From a virus, in the IMG/VR virus record IMGVR_UViG_3300030104_002782, positions 1 through 64,000 of that record: 64,000 bases of DNA, one strand, 5' to 3'. Both the position numbers and the translations under genes were made by a program. The notes below the pieces were generated by a model. It did not search any database, was not told the origin of the DNA, and saw nothing but the letters and a program-made list of their open reading frames with translations. Position 1 is the first letter of the stretch; each line of letters opens with the position of its first letter. This document shows, piece after piece, positions 43,968 through 51,418 of the stretch.

Positions 43968-44379
43968 CAAGCGGTCTCCTCTGACATATCAGACACTCAT
44001 CCCACTCGTGGTCTCCCATATATCTCATTTGTTTGCATGTAGGACATCTCTTAGCACGACTCTTCTGCGTCTTAGTCATTGTGGAATAAGGTCTAGTGTA
44101 TAGCAAATCTTCTCTACAATGTATGATTTCTTCGTCAATCGCATACACTGAATTATTTGTCATAGTCCCATCCCCGACATCAACTTTAGTCGTGCCGGTC
44201 TGTATAATCTGAATGTTCTTTGCTAACATAGCCGATAGGCTTGCGTCAGAAGGCATAACTCTAAAATTACCTTCACCTAGTAGGATGCTGGCTACAGCAG
44301 ACCTAGTCATTGGGCCTCTGTCAAAAAGGATTTCTGCTACCCTCCTTCTAATGCGAGCATTCGCATTATTCTTCGCCAT
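43963..44379 (-). CDS. Winged-helix protein with zinc-ribbon end
   Basis: A 138-residue protein. Residues ~5-75 fit a winged helix (RRRVAEILFDRGPMTRSAVA and following). The end CPTCKQMRYMGDHEWDECLI with a second Cys pair (CLICQ) is a zinc ribbon. This layout suggests a DNA-binding regulator. A TATA-like GTTAAATAG lies 26 bp before the ATG, so it is probably leaderless. Confidence 0.6.
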   Translation of the reverse strand: MAKNNANARIRRRVAEILFDRGPMTRSAVASILLGEGNFRVMPSDASLSAMLAKNIQIIQTGTTKVDVGDGTMTNNSVYAIDEEIIHCREDLLYTRPYSTMTKTQKSRAKRCPTCKQMRYMGDHEWDECLICQRRPLD

Positions 44380-44408
44380 ATTACAAGCCTGTAGGCGGTG
44401 CTATTTAA

Positions 44409-44603
44409 CTACTCCTCTAAACCACCAATGTAGGCAACACCTAATTCGGTTTTAGCGACAGGGCCACCCTTGTCATAAGGAGTAAGTCTGCTAGTTGTTG
44501 CGAATAGTATTCTTAGAACACTATAGGTTAGTGGTTTCAGAAAGGGGTGCATCATGCAATACATCCACATGAGGCAACCGCAACCATATACAGTCAGAGC
44601 CAA
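44409..44603 (-). CDS. 64-residue hydrophobic protein, start uncertain
   Basis: From TTG 44603 or ATG 44570 the protein has a Met/Cys-rich hydrophobic stretch (LMWMYCMMHPFLKP) and a polar end. It overlaps the previous gene slightly. One membrane pass is possible. Support is moderate: it fills the gap with good codons but no clear ribosome site. Confidence 0.4.
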   Translation of the reverse strand: MALTVYGCGCLMWMYCMMHPFLKPLTYSVLRILFATTSRLTPYDKGGPVAKTELGVAYIGGLEE

Positions 44604-45241
44604 TCTACCACTCCCTGCTTTCTTTTCTTCATACCTTTAGGTAATTCATCACATGTACTGCGAATCATGTTTGCTACTTTCCCATCTTGGATTATCATAT
44701 CAGTATACAAATCGCTTTCTCGGAAACCTTGTATCTGCGACTCTTCTTTCCCTTTCTTCTTCGGAAAGGCAGGTCTACCAGAGATAGGTTTAGTTGCGAA
44801 ACAAATCGCTGCTTGCTGCCACTCTTCGGGACACCAACGAAAGGACTTTGCTAAAAGCCTGTATAGATTTATGTCTCTGACATTTTCTTTTAGGAATGAT
44901 AACATGAGAGGAACAGGTACTCTAGACATACTAGACCATACCCTATTCCTATCCGACCAACGGAGACTTGCTTGAATCGCAGGTATGTAATCGGACTTCT
45001 TTCTTTTCATAGTCTTATCGTAGATAACTCTGGTATCTTTGATGTCCGGTGCTTTATCGCAGACCCATACCATGCGATATGAAATAAGGTCAAGCCAGCC
45101 CATACATTCTTCTTTAGAAGGTCTCTTCTCATGTACTATGACAGTGAGACCGTCAGACGGAGATGATACAACGCCTTTACCTTCGACATAGTCACCTTCA
45201 CGGTATGCTTGAGCATCACGCGTAAAAATGAGCATCCCCAT
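44594..45241 (-). CDS. Replication-module protein of unknown function
   Basis: About 215 residues from ATG 45241 (GGGTGA seven bases upstream). Helical C-terminal half with PVPLMLSFLKENVRDINLYR and CPEEWQQAAICFA. The strand-rich start and helical end recall clamp-loader delta-like proteins, but no motif confirms this. It overlaps the upstream gene by 26 bp. Confidence 0.5.
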   Translation of the reverse strand: MGMLIFTRDAQAYREGDYVEGKGVVSSPSDGLTVIVHEKRPSKEECMGWLDLISYRMVWVCDKAPDIKDTRVIYDKTMKRKKSDYIPAIQASLRWSDRNRVWSSMSRVPVPLMLSFLKENVRDINLYRLLAKSFRWCPEEWQQAAICFATKPISGRPAFPKKKGKEESQIQGFRESDLYTDMIIQDGKVANMIRSTCDELPKGMKKRKQGVVDWL

Positions 45242-45479
45242 CGTAGTCACCCGTCTTAGCAAACTCTTTAACTCCACTTGAGTTAAGGCGCATATCCAAT
45301 ACGCCCCTGCTAGCCATTATTCGCAAGTACCTAGATACAGAGTATACATTGATACTGCACGACCTCTGCGGGAGAGAGTCAATTGCTTTAGGTAGCAATT
45401 GGTCGGCAGTAAACCATTCGGATATGTCCCAATCCATTACTGCGGCTCTCACGGCTACGCCACGATACTTCTTACTCAT
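45216..45479 (-). CDS. 87-residue putative winged-helix protein
   Basis: ATG 45479 follows GGAGG at the right distance. The pattern WDISEWFTADQLLPKAID, INVYSVSRYLRIMASRGV and a final beta hairpin fits a winged helix. Several similar small proteins are encoded in this module. Likely DNA-binding. Confidence 0.5.
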   Translation of the reverse strand: MSKKYRGVAVRAAVMDWDISEWFTADQLLPKAIDSLPQRSCSINVYSVSRYLRIMASRGVLDMRLNSSGVKEFAKTGDYDGDAHFYA

Positions 45480-45796
45480 TGTGAAACCTCCCATTCGGTA
45501 TCTACTTCTTTGTGAATCATATCAAGAACCTCTAGCCATTCCCAAAACTCTTGCTCATCACTTCTGTTCTCAAGCATCTCTCTGAACCTATCAAACGCAA
45601 GTGCCTTGCGTTCAAACTCTTTGAGCATATCCAATGTGTCTTGATATGTATATGGTTTTCGCTCATCCATGTTTATGTTACCCCAGCACATGTGCGATAT
45701 TTCCTCTATCAATTCCTGTGATTCGGGAACGCTGAATCTGTCGTCAAACTCAATCATTCCTATTCGGCTAAAATCTTCATTATCATATTTTCTCAT
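45476..45796 (-). CDS. 106-residue acidic hypothetical protein
   Basis: ATG 45796 (MRKYDNEDFSR) follows GGGGGT and overlaps the stop of the tiny zinc-ribbon gene by one base. Mostly helical, acidic. It overlaps the next gene by 4 bp. No family recognised. Confidence 0.5.
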   Translation of the reverse strand: MRKYDNEDFSRIGMIEFDDRFSVPESQELIEEISHMCWGNINMDERKPYTYQDTLDMLKEFERKALAFDRFREMLENRSDEQEFWEWLEVLDMIHKEVDTEWEVSQ

Positions 45797-45903
45797 CAAT
45801 ATACCCCCTTTAGGAACAAGTAGCAATCTTCACATATAGGCTCGTCGGTGTGCCATTTCATATCTTCCATCTCACACCATTCCCCGCACTCTGAACATTC
45901 CAT
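45796..45903 (-). CDS. 35-residue zinc-ribbon protein
   Basis: A very small gene starting MECSECGEWCEME with a later CEDCY. The two CxxC pairs 22 residues apart would hold one zinc ion. GGAGGAG precedes the ATG, and the stop overlaps the next start (TGATG). Too short for routine gene calling, but packing and cysteines support it. Confidence 0.55.
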   Translation of the reverse strand: MECSECGEWCEMEDMKWHTDEPICEDCYLFLKGVY

Positions 45904-45905
45904 TA

Positions 45906-46184
45906 CTACTCCTCCTCTAACATAACCATAAACGGGTCGCTCCTATAAACCCATCGTTCAAAAGAGGATAATTGCGCCCTACTAAGACTCCAAATCTCAC
46001 GGACACACGACTTCGTTACGGGGTAGCGGCCAGCATACCACTGTATACCCTCCGATGTAAGCAAAGCCAAAAGTCCATCGTTAAGCATATTTCTAGCAAT
46101 AATAGGATATTCTTCACTAGGTATGGTTCTAGTAACTAGCATCTTGAAACTTTTGCGCCACTTAACTTTCTCTCCGGCTTTCAT
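45906..46184 (-). CDS. 92-residue hypothetical protein, possibly DNA-binding
   Basis: A basic N-terminus (KAGEKVKWRKSFKMLV) and a helical middle (IIARNMLNDGLLALLTSEG, then TKSCVREIWSLSRAQL) resembling a winged-helix layout. It follows a zinc-ribbon gene with a 23-bp overlap. Function unknown. Confidence 0.5.
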   Translation of the reverse strand: MKAGEKVKWRKSFKMLVTRTIPSEEYPIIARNMLNDGLLALLTSEGIQWYAGRYPVTKSCVREIWSLSRAQLSSFERWVYRSDPFMVMLEEE

Positions 46185-46305
46185 AGTATAACCTCCATAC
46201 CGTCTGATTCAGTCTCTCGTTCTTTACTTCGCAGACCGAGCAGAACCTCTTAGTCCTATCAGTCTTTTCCGCTTTGCATCCTATAGTCAAGCATCTTCTA
46301 CCCAT
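46162..46305 (-). CDS. 47-residue zinc-binding protein
   Basis: Starts MGRRCLTIGCKAEK and has FCSVCEV at residues 21-27, giving Cys5, Cys10, Cys22 and Cys25. It overlaps the zinc-ribbon gene upstream and the 92-residue gene downstream by about 20 bp each. Part of a run of four such genes (45796-46633). Confidence 0.5.
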   Translation of the reverse strand: MGRRCLTIGCKAEKTDRTKRFCSVCEVKNERLNQTVWRLYYESRRES

Positions 46306-46466
46306 ACTTTCACCCCTAGACAATAATCGCAAACTCGCTGAGTTTTCGTTATTGGGTTTTGTTTTACCGTATATTTGCTAATACATACATGATGCTCACA
46401 CTTCTTGCAGTATCGCGATACTACACCTCTCGGCCTAATCGAATACTTGCGAGGCCCGTACTTCAT
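46287..46466 (-). CDS. 59-residue zinc-ribbon protein
   Basis: A basic N-terminus (MKYGPRKYSIRPRG) followed by YCKKCEHHVC and VCDYCLG. The two pairs form a ribbon with extra His and Cys. It overlaps the neighbour upstream as ATGA. Probably binds nucleic acid. Confidence 0.55.
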   Translation of the reverse strand: MKYGPRKYSIRPRGVVSRYCKKCEHHVCISKYTVKQNPITKTQRVCDYCLGVKVWVEDA

Positions 46467-46633
46467 TTTACCACCCTCATATACCCGCAGTATATCTTGC
46501 GACCATCTACATATCTATGATGCGTATTGTATCTAGCGTTAGTGGAGAAGCCGCATTCGTTACATCTTCTCAATGCCTGTCTACGAACACTATAGCCCAG
46601 ACTATGTCTGCCGCCATTGTAAGATACACCCAT
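46463..46633 (-). CDS. 56-residue zinc-binding protein
   Basis: ATG 46633 is placed after GGAGGAGG. The protein has RRCNECGFS and a later HHRYVDGRKIYCG, so two Cys, two His and one Cys are available for zinc. It overlaps the upstream gene as TGATG and the downstream one as ATGA. Confidence 0.55.
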   Translation of the reverse strand: MGVSYNGGRHSLGYSVRRQALRRCNECGFSTNARYNTHHRYVDGRKIYCGYMRVVK

Positions 46634-47256
46634 CAGACCTCCTCCCACTGTCCTTCTTGTATGTATGTGGGAGTTTTCATAGCCGCTACCCTCAATTCAA
46701 TTTGGTTTAGCAAACTAGGCTCTGCTCTAAGAACATCCACTAGTATACCCATGACACCATTGACTTGTTGATTAGCAAGTAACAATTGCGAATCAACACC
46801 AATCTCTTTCTTCAGAGTACCTATTAACTTGAGGGAAGAATTAGCCTGTCCGATTAGACGAGTAGCATTAGCAAGCCACTCCCCATCTATACCGTCAGCA
46901 TTCTTTACTGCCTCCCATTCATCCAGCCACGAGTTTATGCGACTGAATACATCTTCTGCCATATCAAGCGTAGTGATTGCCTCTCTGCGAGTCTCCTCTA
47001 CTTCTTTCGCCTCTTGCGGGTCGTAGGTCATATGTTCTTGCATATGTTCTTCGACTATACCTGTGGGCCAACCATTCTTGATTTCTAAATATGACGGAGT
47101 CATATTACCATTGAAAACTTGAATCTCTAAATCCCTCACTTGGGGATGATTGCACATGGGACATTCGGGAGATTCTAGAACCCATTTCAGAGTCTCTATG
47201 ACATTCGGATTTTCTTCTATCGCAATTCTCTGCTCGATTAACCATTTACTCTTCAT
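46633..47256 (-). CDS. Zinc-finger and helical protein, candidate terminase small subunit
   Basis: About 207 residues. ECPMCNHPQVRDLEIQVFNG followed ~35 residues later by EEHMQEHM matches a common phage pattern of CxxC-x-H, a helix-turn-helix and a closing H-x-x-x-H. A long helical part follows, as in oligomerising small terminases. Position in the replication module, far from terL, makes this tentative. Confidence 0.45.
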   Translation of the reverse strand: MKSKWLIEQRIAIEENPNVIETLKWVLESPECPMCNHPQVRDLEIQVFNGNMTPSYLEIKNGWPTGIVEEHMQEHMTYDPQEAKEVEETRREAITTLDMAEDVFSRINSWLDEWEAVKNADGIDGEWLANATRLIGQANSSLKLIGTLKKEIGVDSQLLLANQQVNGVMGILVDVLRAEPSLLNQIELRVAAMKTPTYIQEGQWEEV

Positions 47257-47503
47257 CAGCAATCCCCCACTCCACTACTTCATATCTACTAGTGGTTCCT
47301 CTGACCTGTACCTTTTTCCGGTTGAATCTCCTATCAATACGCATCCAACTGAATACATGACTTGCGTTTCTAGGTGCGCCTCGTATGAAGGTTCTACCAT
47401 CTCGATTCTTGACACTAAGCAACAACTCACTAGAAGTCGCACGACCATTCCTCTTTAGGTAATCATAAGCCCTGTTACGCCAGCGAATACCTCTAGACCT
47501 CAT
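47246..47503 (-). CDS. Winged-helix-like basic protein (paralogue A)
   Basis: An 85-residue protein, RSRGIRWRNRAYDYLKRNGR at the start and LLLSVKNRDGRTFIRGAP after. It aligns by eye with its upstream neighbour: xKRNGxxxSxxELxxxVKxRDGR and PxNxAxxxxxMxRDDRF. The two look like tandem duplicates of a small DNA-binding fold. They are joined by an ATGA overlap. Confidence 0.55.
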   Translation of the reverse strand: MRSRGIRWRNRAYDYLKRNGRATSSELLLSVKNRDGRTFIRGAPRNASHVFSWMRIDRRFNRKKVQVRGTTSRYEVVEWGIADEE

Positions 47504-47784
47504 TCTCCCACCTTCTTTGCTATGAAATGCGCTCTAGGATAATTGCTACCCTGCATACCCATGACGGGTTTATCGCCTACATATTGAAACCTATCATCCC
47601 TCTTTAGGACTTGCGTTACGGCTCTATTCGATGGTGCGTTTTCCCAAGGTCTACCATCCCTAGTCTTTACTTTCATAATCAATTCAACTCCGCTTACGGA
47701 TTCACCATTTTCTTCTAAAAACTTTAGGCAAGCCCTTTTCCAATTTCCATATCTCGTTCTCTGACTTCTAGATTTTCTACCCAT
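47500..47784 (-). CDS. Winged-helix-like basic protein (paralogue B)
   Basis: About 94 residues from ATG 47784 (MGRKSRSQRTRYG). FLEENGESVSGVELIMKVKT, RDGRPWENAPSNRAVTQVLK and RDDRFQYVG parallel paralogue A. The basic start suits DNA binding. It follows the MCM-like helicase gene closely. Confidence 0.55.
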   Translation of the reverse strand: MGRKSRSQRTRYGNWKRACLKFLEENGESVSGVELIMKVKTRDGRPWENAPSNRAVTQVLKRDDRFQYVGDKPVMGMQGSNYPRAHFIAKKVGE

Positions 47785-47785
47785 A

Positions 47786-49096
47786 TCATACACCCCATTT
47801 CATAGTCTCGTTCTCATCCGGCAGACCAAACCTACATATCACGCCTCTGCGACCCCTACCTTCTTTGCGAGGAGTAAACTCACTGAACCATGCTTGGCCT
47901 TTAAGATTGTCGTCAATCCATCTCTTAGCCGCTTGATAATCATTATTTGTGATAAGGCGTGTAATGTCCTTGACAAGCGTAGACCTAGGGACATCTTTAT
48001 CCCAAAATGTCGTCTTGACTAATCGAATATCTTCATCCATGACATCTCTACGCATCTTCAAAGAAGATTCTAGTAAATCTAGCAAATCATCATCCATCTC
48101 AACTTGAATGATGCCGCCAGACCATTCATCCTCACGCATCATGTGATAGCCAATAGCAAGTCTGCGAAACAAATCACTTTCAAAAGAACGGACTGATTCT
48201 TTCATTACCCATTCTTCAAAGTCTTTGCTAAACTTAACTCCCGTAGGGGGATTAAGGACTACAGACATCTGCCTGTCTATGAACCATGCTCTCAAATCAA
48301 GTATCTCGCCAGCGAGGAATGCTCTCTCCTCCGGAGTCATGCTAGCCTGTCTGTTCTGCGCCTCTTTGTATAGACGCTCTTTATCAGCATCCATGCCAAT
48401 GTCAATGATGAAGAACCTACGGTCAAGACCGGACTCCAAATCCATACGGCCATGTTGCGTACCGCCCCATACAGTGTATCGAGTATTGTATCGCACCCAT
48501 CCATCCCTCATACCTTTATTGACTCTGCCAGAGTCGAGGGATGTTAGCAACTGATTCTTCATATCAATACTATGGTCTTTCTTATTCGCATCACTGACTG
48601 ACGAAAACTCTTCAAAACAGAGGAATCCACCGCAAGTCTCTCTTGCGAGTGGCCTACCTACAATCTCGCCATCATCATTCACAGACCCGAACATACCTGC
48701 CTCGGTAATCGAGTTAGGCCCGACCATTGTGCGAAAACCAATGCCGGAGAATCCTTGAGGATTCCATAGCACACCTGTATGTTCTGCACAGAACAAGTCT
48801 AGCAAAACATTCTTTCCGGAACCTTTAGCACCACGCATAAGTATGTTGATGCGAGTATCTGCTATGCGAGAAGATGGTGTGTATATGGGATAATTGGTGT
48901 GTCTCAAAGGACAATCATCAATCGTGAATCTGCGACTGTCGTCACCATCTCTAGGTGCGAAATCGCACATGCTACATTTATTCACTGTATTGAATAAGTG
49001 ACCCCCTATGCTACATAGGAATATAGGTACTTTGTCTGCCACATCTATAATGTGATTCTTGTCACAGAAGTCTAACATTCTCTTGAATATACTCAA
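47786..49096 (-). CDS. MCM-like AAA+ helicase
   Basis: A 436-residue ATPase. Zinc site candidates are Cys28, His33, Cys41 and Cys44. Walker A is GAKGSGKN (89-96), Walker B GGFLCFEEFSSV (156-167, with Glu-Glu), a sensor region VWGGTQHG near 209 and an arginine finger LESGLDRRF near 227. The GGFLCFEEF and SGRVNKG spacing is as in MCM. A winged-helix-like C-terminus follows. It is shorter than cellular MCM because the N-terminal part is reduced. Likely the replicative helicase. Confidence 0.65.
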   Translation of the reverse strand: MSIFKRMLDFCDKNHIIDVADKVPIFLCSIGGHLFNTVNKCSMCDFAPRDGDDSRRFTIDDCPLRHTNYPIYTPSSRIADTRINILMRGAKGSGKNVLLDLFCAEHTGVLWNPQGFSGIGFRTMVGPNSITEAGMFGSVNDDGEIVGRPLARETCGGFLCFEEFSSVSDANKKDHSIDMKNQLLTSLDSGRVNKGMRDGWVRYNTRYTVWGGTQHGRMDLESGLDRRFFIIDIGMDADKERLYKEAQNRQASMTPEERAFLAGEILDLRAWFIDRQMSVVLNPPTGVKFSKDFEEWVMKESVRSFESDLFRRLAIGYHMMREDEWSGGIIQVEMDDDLLDLLESSLKMRRDVMDEDIRLVKTTFWDKDVPRSTLVKDITRLITNNDYQAAKRWIDDNLKGQAWFSEFTPRKEGRGRRGVICRFGLPDENETMKWGV

Positions 49097-49896
49097 CCGA
49101 ACATTCCCCCTTCGTATTGACTCACGCGTGTTTTGTTACGCATCTTGGTTACTATATCGTCTGCCATTTTAGCCGCCTCTATCGTCTCCGATGAAGCCTT
49201 TTGATATAAGTCCTTCGCTCTTTTTAGGCATCCTGTGGTATTGTAACCCAAATCTTTCAGCATCTTAATTGCCTCTTTTACATGAGTATCTGCAAAGTCT
49301 TTACTCTCCATCGTATGTCCGTGTGAGGGTATGATGAGAACATTAGAACCCTCTCTCTCTACTGCGAACATAAAAGCGGGTAGCCATCCCCAGAGAGTCT
49401 GTAGACTCTCAAACTCCAAATCGTCTCTACCAATATCTTCACCCTTTACGCATATAGGTTTCTCAAAACCTTTACCTTCTCGCACATCAAATGCGTCAGA
49501 TGTCATAACAGAGAATAATTCGCATCCTAAGTCATTTAGCATCCTAGCAACATCTCTAGCAGGGGGGTAGTTGAAAAGCCACGCATTCTTTTGTGCGCTC
49601 ATATCCCTACTTATGTGTGCTGGCGTGAGGACTTCTACGATTATCGTATTCTTGTCCGGCCCGTAATAGATAGGCCAGCCTGTGAATCCTAGGGACATCA
49701 GTGTATGGGGGGAGGAGGCTATGTGCTTTGAGGACATGTAGCCTATAGGCTCTAGGTCGGTTACGAATGACGCACCCACTACTGCGGGTACATGGTCGCT
49801 ACCTACTGCGTCAAACAGAATAGCATGTGTAATGCCCTTCGGTTTACCGTTCATCCAAATAAAATCAGTCTCGTTAATGGTTATCACTTCGCCCAT
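49093..49896 (-). CDS. 267-residue protein before the MCM-like gene
   Basis: Contains a possible PAC2-like stretch (HAILFDAVGSDHVPAVVG, then GYMSSKHIASSP) and a helical, charged C-terminus ending YEGGMFG. The assignment is weak. It overlaps the MCM-like gene by 4 bp, so the products may work together. A TTGATAAGGTC promoter is 27 bp upstream, with no ribosome site, so a leaderless mRNA is expected. Confidence 0.45.
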   Translation of the reverse strand: MGEVITINETDFIWMNGKPKGITHAILFDAVGSDHVPAVVGASFVTDLEPIGYMSSKHIASSPHTLMSLGFTGWPIYYGPDKNTIIVEVLTPAHISRDMSAQKNAWLFNYPPARDVARMLNDLGCELFSVMTSDAFDVREGKGFEKPICVKGEDIGRDDLEFESLQTLWGWLPAFMFAVEREGSNVLIIPSHGHTMESKDFADTHVKEAIKMLKDLGYNTTGCLKRAKDLYQKASSETIEAAKMADDIVTKMRNKTRVSQYEGGMFG

Positions 49897-49916
49897 GTTA
49901 TCACCAATCCCTCTAC

Positions 49917-49930
49917 GACCTTATCAATCC
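49917..49930 (-). promoter_or_regulatory. TTGATAAGGTC promoter of the helicase operon
   Basis: GGATTGATAAGGTC on the minus strand is centred about 27 bp before ATG 49896. It belongs to the replication-gene promoter class. Confidence 0.6.
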
Positions 49931-50137
49931 AATGTTTCTAAGCCGTAGAAATAATTCAGAAAAAATAAAACGAGTGACTGTTAGCAAGTCAGCGTTATTC
50001 TTTCCAATTTCCTAAGATGTAGAAACTTATTTACTAATAATAGTAAAGCCGGTTTCTAAATACTAACTCTTAGGAAAAAAGAAATAATAAATCGAAATGC
50101 CATGCAGTACAACGATTATTTATTTCTGTATTCTTTT
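49931..50137. other. AT-rich gap between replication and accessory modules
   Basis: No gene is seen. It contains TTTACT-AATAAT-AGTAAA (near 50031), several TTTCTAA/TTAGAAA words and CAGAAAAAATAAAA. Its end (near 50103-50141, GCAGTACAACG then TTATTTATTTCTG) resembles 6498-6537, and GCAGTACAACGATT recurs near 62958. It is one of two candidate replication origins. Confidence 0.35.
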
Positions 50138-50941
50138 TCAGACTTCCAAATAATTAATTTGTGAAAATCTATCGGCCTCTATATCGTCGCGCTCGCGTGA
50201 TAACATTCCAATCGCATTTTGATTATCACCCTCCAAGCGAGGATATTCAATTTCATTTACGCAACGCGCCATCTCTGGGAGATTGTTGTTTAGGAAAAAG
50301 GTAGTATTATCTCCACTCCAATAATTCTTGCGACAGAGACGGACATCCTTTCCGGTGGGATTGTATACGATGGATGTAATTAACAAGCCTTCTTGATACT
50401 CTCGCACCAATACTAACTGCGGATAAGAGCCGTAGATGTAGGTAGGGACATAATGCAGACCGTGTGTATCTCTGTACGGTGTGTCAATTTTTACAATAAA
50501 ATCAAGTCTCTGATATTTATCAGAGACTTGCGTTGTTGATGACGCGACCCTAAAGTCTTTTGCGATATAGCAATCTTCTATCACGCGTATGTCGTTAGGT
50601 ACTCTCATACGCTTGCTTTCGTATTGCATAATTAGCATGTCAATCTCCGATTCCTCTATCAAATCAACCAACTCTCTTGCGAATATGACATCTTCAATAT
50701 CCCCTTTCATAGCCGCATTCACCATACTGCGATACATATCTGGCTGTATCGTGTCTAGGAACGACCATACGGAGTCGTAGCCGTCTATGACTACATCATG
50801 TTGTCCGACTTTCAGATGTATGAAGGGTTCAAATGTTCTGCGTCTAGCCGCAGAGTTTCTACGCCAGCATTGAAAATCAATAACTTGAATGTCGGTCAAA
50901 GGTGTAATCAGCCACTCTCCGAGGAGTCTTAGTGTTTCCAT
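50138..50941 (-). CDS. 267-residue hypothetical protein
   Basis: No recognised domain. Mixed alpha/beta with an aromatic-rich middle (YVPTYIYGSYPQLVLVREYQ). The coding sequence contains one strong hairpin at 50503-50530 (13-bp stem, loop TT). A TTTGATAAGGTCA promoter is 28 bp upstream of the ATG. Confidence 0.6.
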   Translation of the reverse strand: METLRLLGEWLITPLTDIQVIDFQCWRRNSAARRRTFEPFIHLKVGQHDVVIDGYDSVWSFLDTIQPDMYRSMVNAAMKGDIEDVIFARELVDLIEESEIDMLIMQYESKRMRVPNDIRVIEDCYIAKDFRVASSTTQVSDKYQRLDFIVKIDTPYRDTHGLHYVPTYIYGSYPQLVLVREYQEGLLITSIVYNPTGKDVRLCRKNYWSGDNTTFFLNNNLPEMARCVNEIEYPRLEGDNQNAIGMLSRERDDIEADRFSQINYLEV

Positions 50942-50950
50942 ATTGCGAGA

Positions 50951-50973
50951 TAAGGTCGCATGACCTTATCAAA
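50951..50973 (-). promoter_or_regulatory. Promoter with overlapping palindrome
   Basis: TTTGATAAGGTCA on the minus strand is centred 27-28 bp before ATG 50941. ATAAGGTC-GCAT-GACCTTAT forms an 8-bp inverted repeat over its downstream half. That is a natural operator-like site, though it could also be one of the genome's many micro-hairpins. Confidence 0.5.
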
Positions 50974-51097
50974 CCTCGCCTCGTACATGTTTAATGTAGC
51001 ACTTGATACAGAGCATCTGCTCTTTACCCAATGATGTGTATAGAGGCTGGGCCTCTATATCGTCTATCTCTACACCGCATCTATCGCAAGTAATCAT
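50969..51097 (-). CDS. 42-residue zinc-ribbon protein
   Basis: Starts MITCDRCGVEID and continues to MLCIKCYIKH; the two CxxC pairs are about 25 residues apart. Its ATG overlaps the stop of the upstream gene (ATGA). A TATAGAGGC-TGG-GCCTCTATA hairpin lies in the coding sequence near 51041. Confidence 0.6.
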   Translation of the reverse strand: MITCDRCGVEIDDIEAQPLYTSLGKEQMLCIKCYIKHVRGEV

Positions 51098-51300
51098 TCA
51101 ATCACCTCAATGTTTTTTATTTCCCAATTGAAAATGTCATAATCTTCTGCATTACACAAGTTACGCAGGTTGTCTAATTTCTTCTGTAAGTCCTTGACTT
51201 CTGCGAGCAGTAGCAAAACTTTATCGGCCATTTCACTATGGGTGAATAGGTCTCTCAAATCGCAATTCGTATATCCTTCGTATCTGTCTGTGTCAATCAT
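51094..51300 (-). CDS. 68-residue coiled-coil protein
   Basis: Heptad-like EMADKVLLLLAEVKDLQKKL forms a clear coiled coil. It overlaps the leucine-zipper gene upstream and the zinc-ribbon gene downstream. The pair may form a hetero-coil. Function unknown. Confidence 0.55.
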   Translation of the reverse strand: MIDTDRYEGYTNCDLRDLFTHSEMADKVLLLLAEVKDLQKKLDNLRNLCNAEDYDIFNWEIKNIEVIE

Positions 51301-51418
51301 TCTTCTTCGCCTCCTCTAACTCCTGTAATGCCTTCGCCAATTCATTTTCAAGTCGCCATATTTCATTTTCAAGTTGCCAAACCTTCGTTTGATATGCCAA
51401 AAGATGCTTACCTTTCAT
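51293..51418 (-). CDS. 41-residue leucine-zipper-like peptide
   Basis: Nearly the whole peptide is one coiled coil with two repeats, VWQLENEIWRLENELAKAL. The repeat is also visible in the DNA as two copies of a CTTGAAAATGAA unit. It overlaps both neighbours as 4-8 bp. Probably a dimerisation partner. Confidence 0.5.
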   Translation of the reverse strand: MKGKHLLAYQTKVWQLENEIWRLENELAKALQELEEAKKND

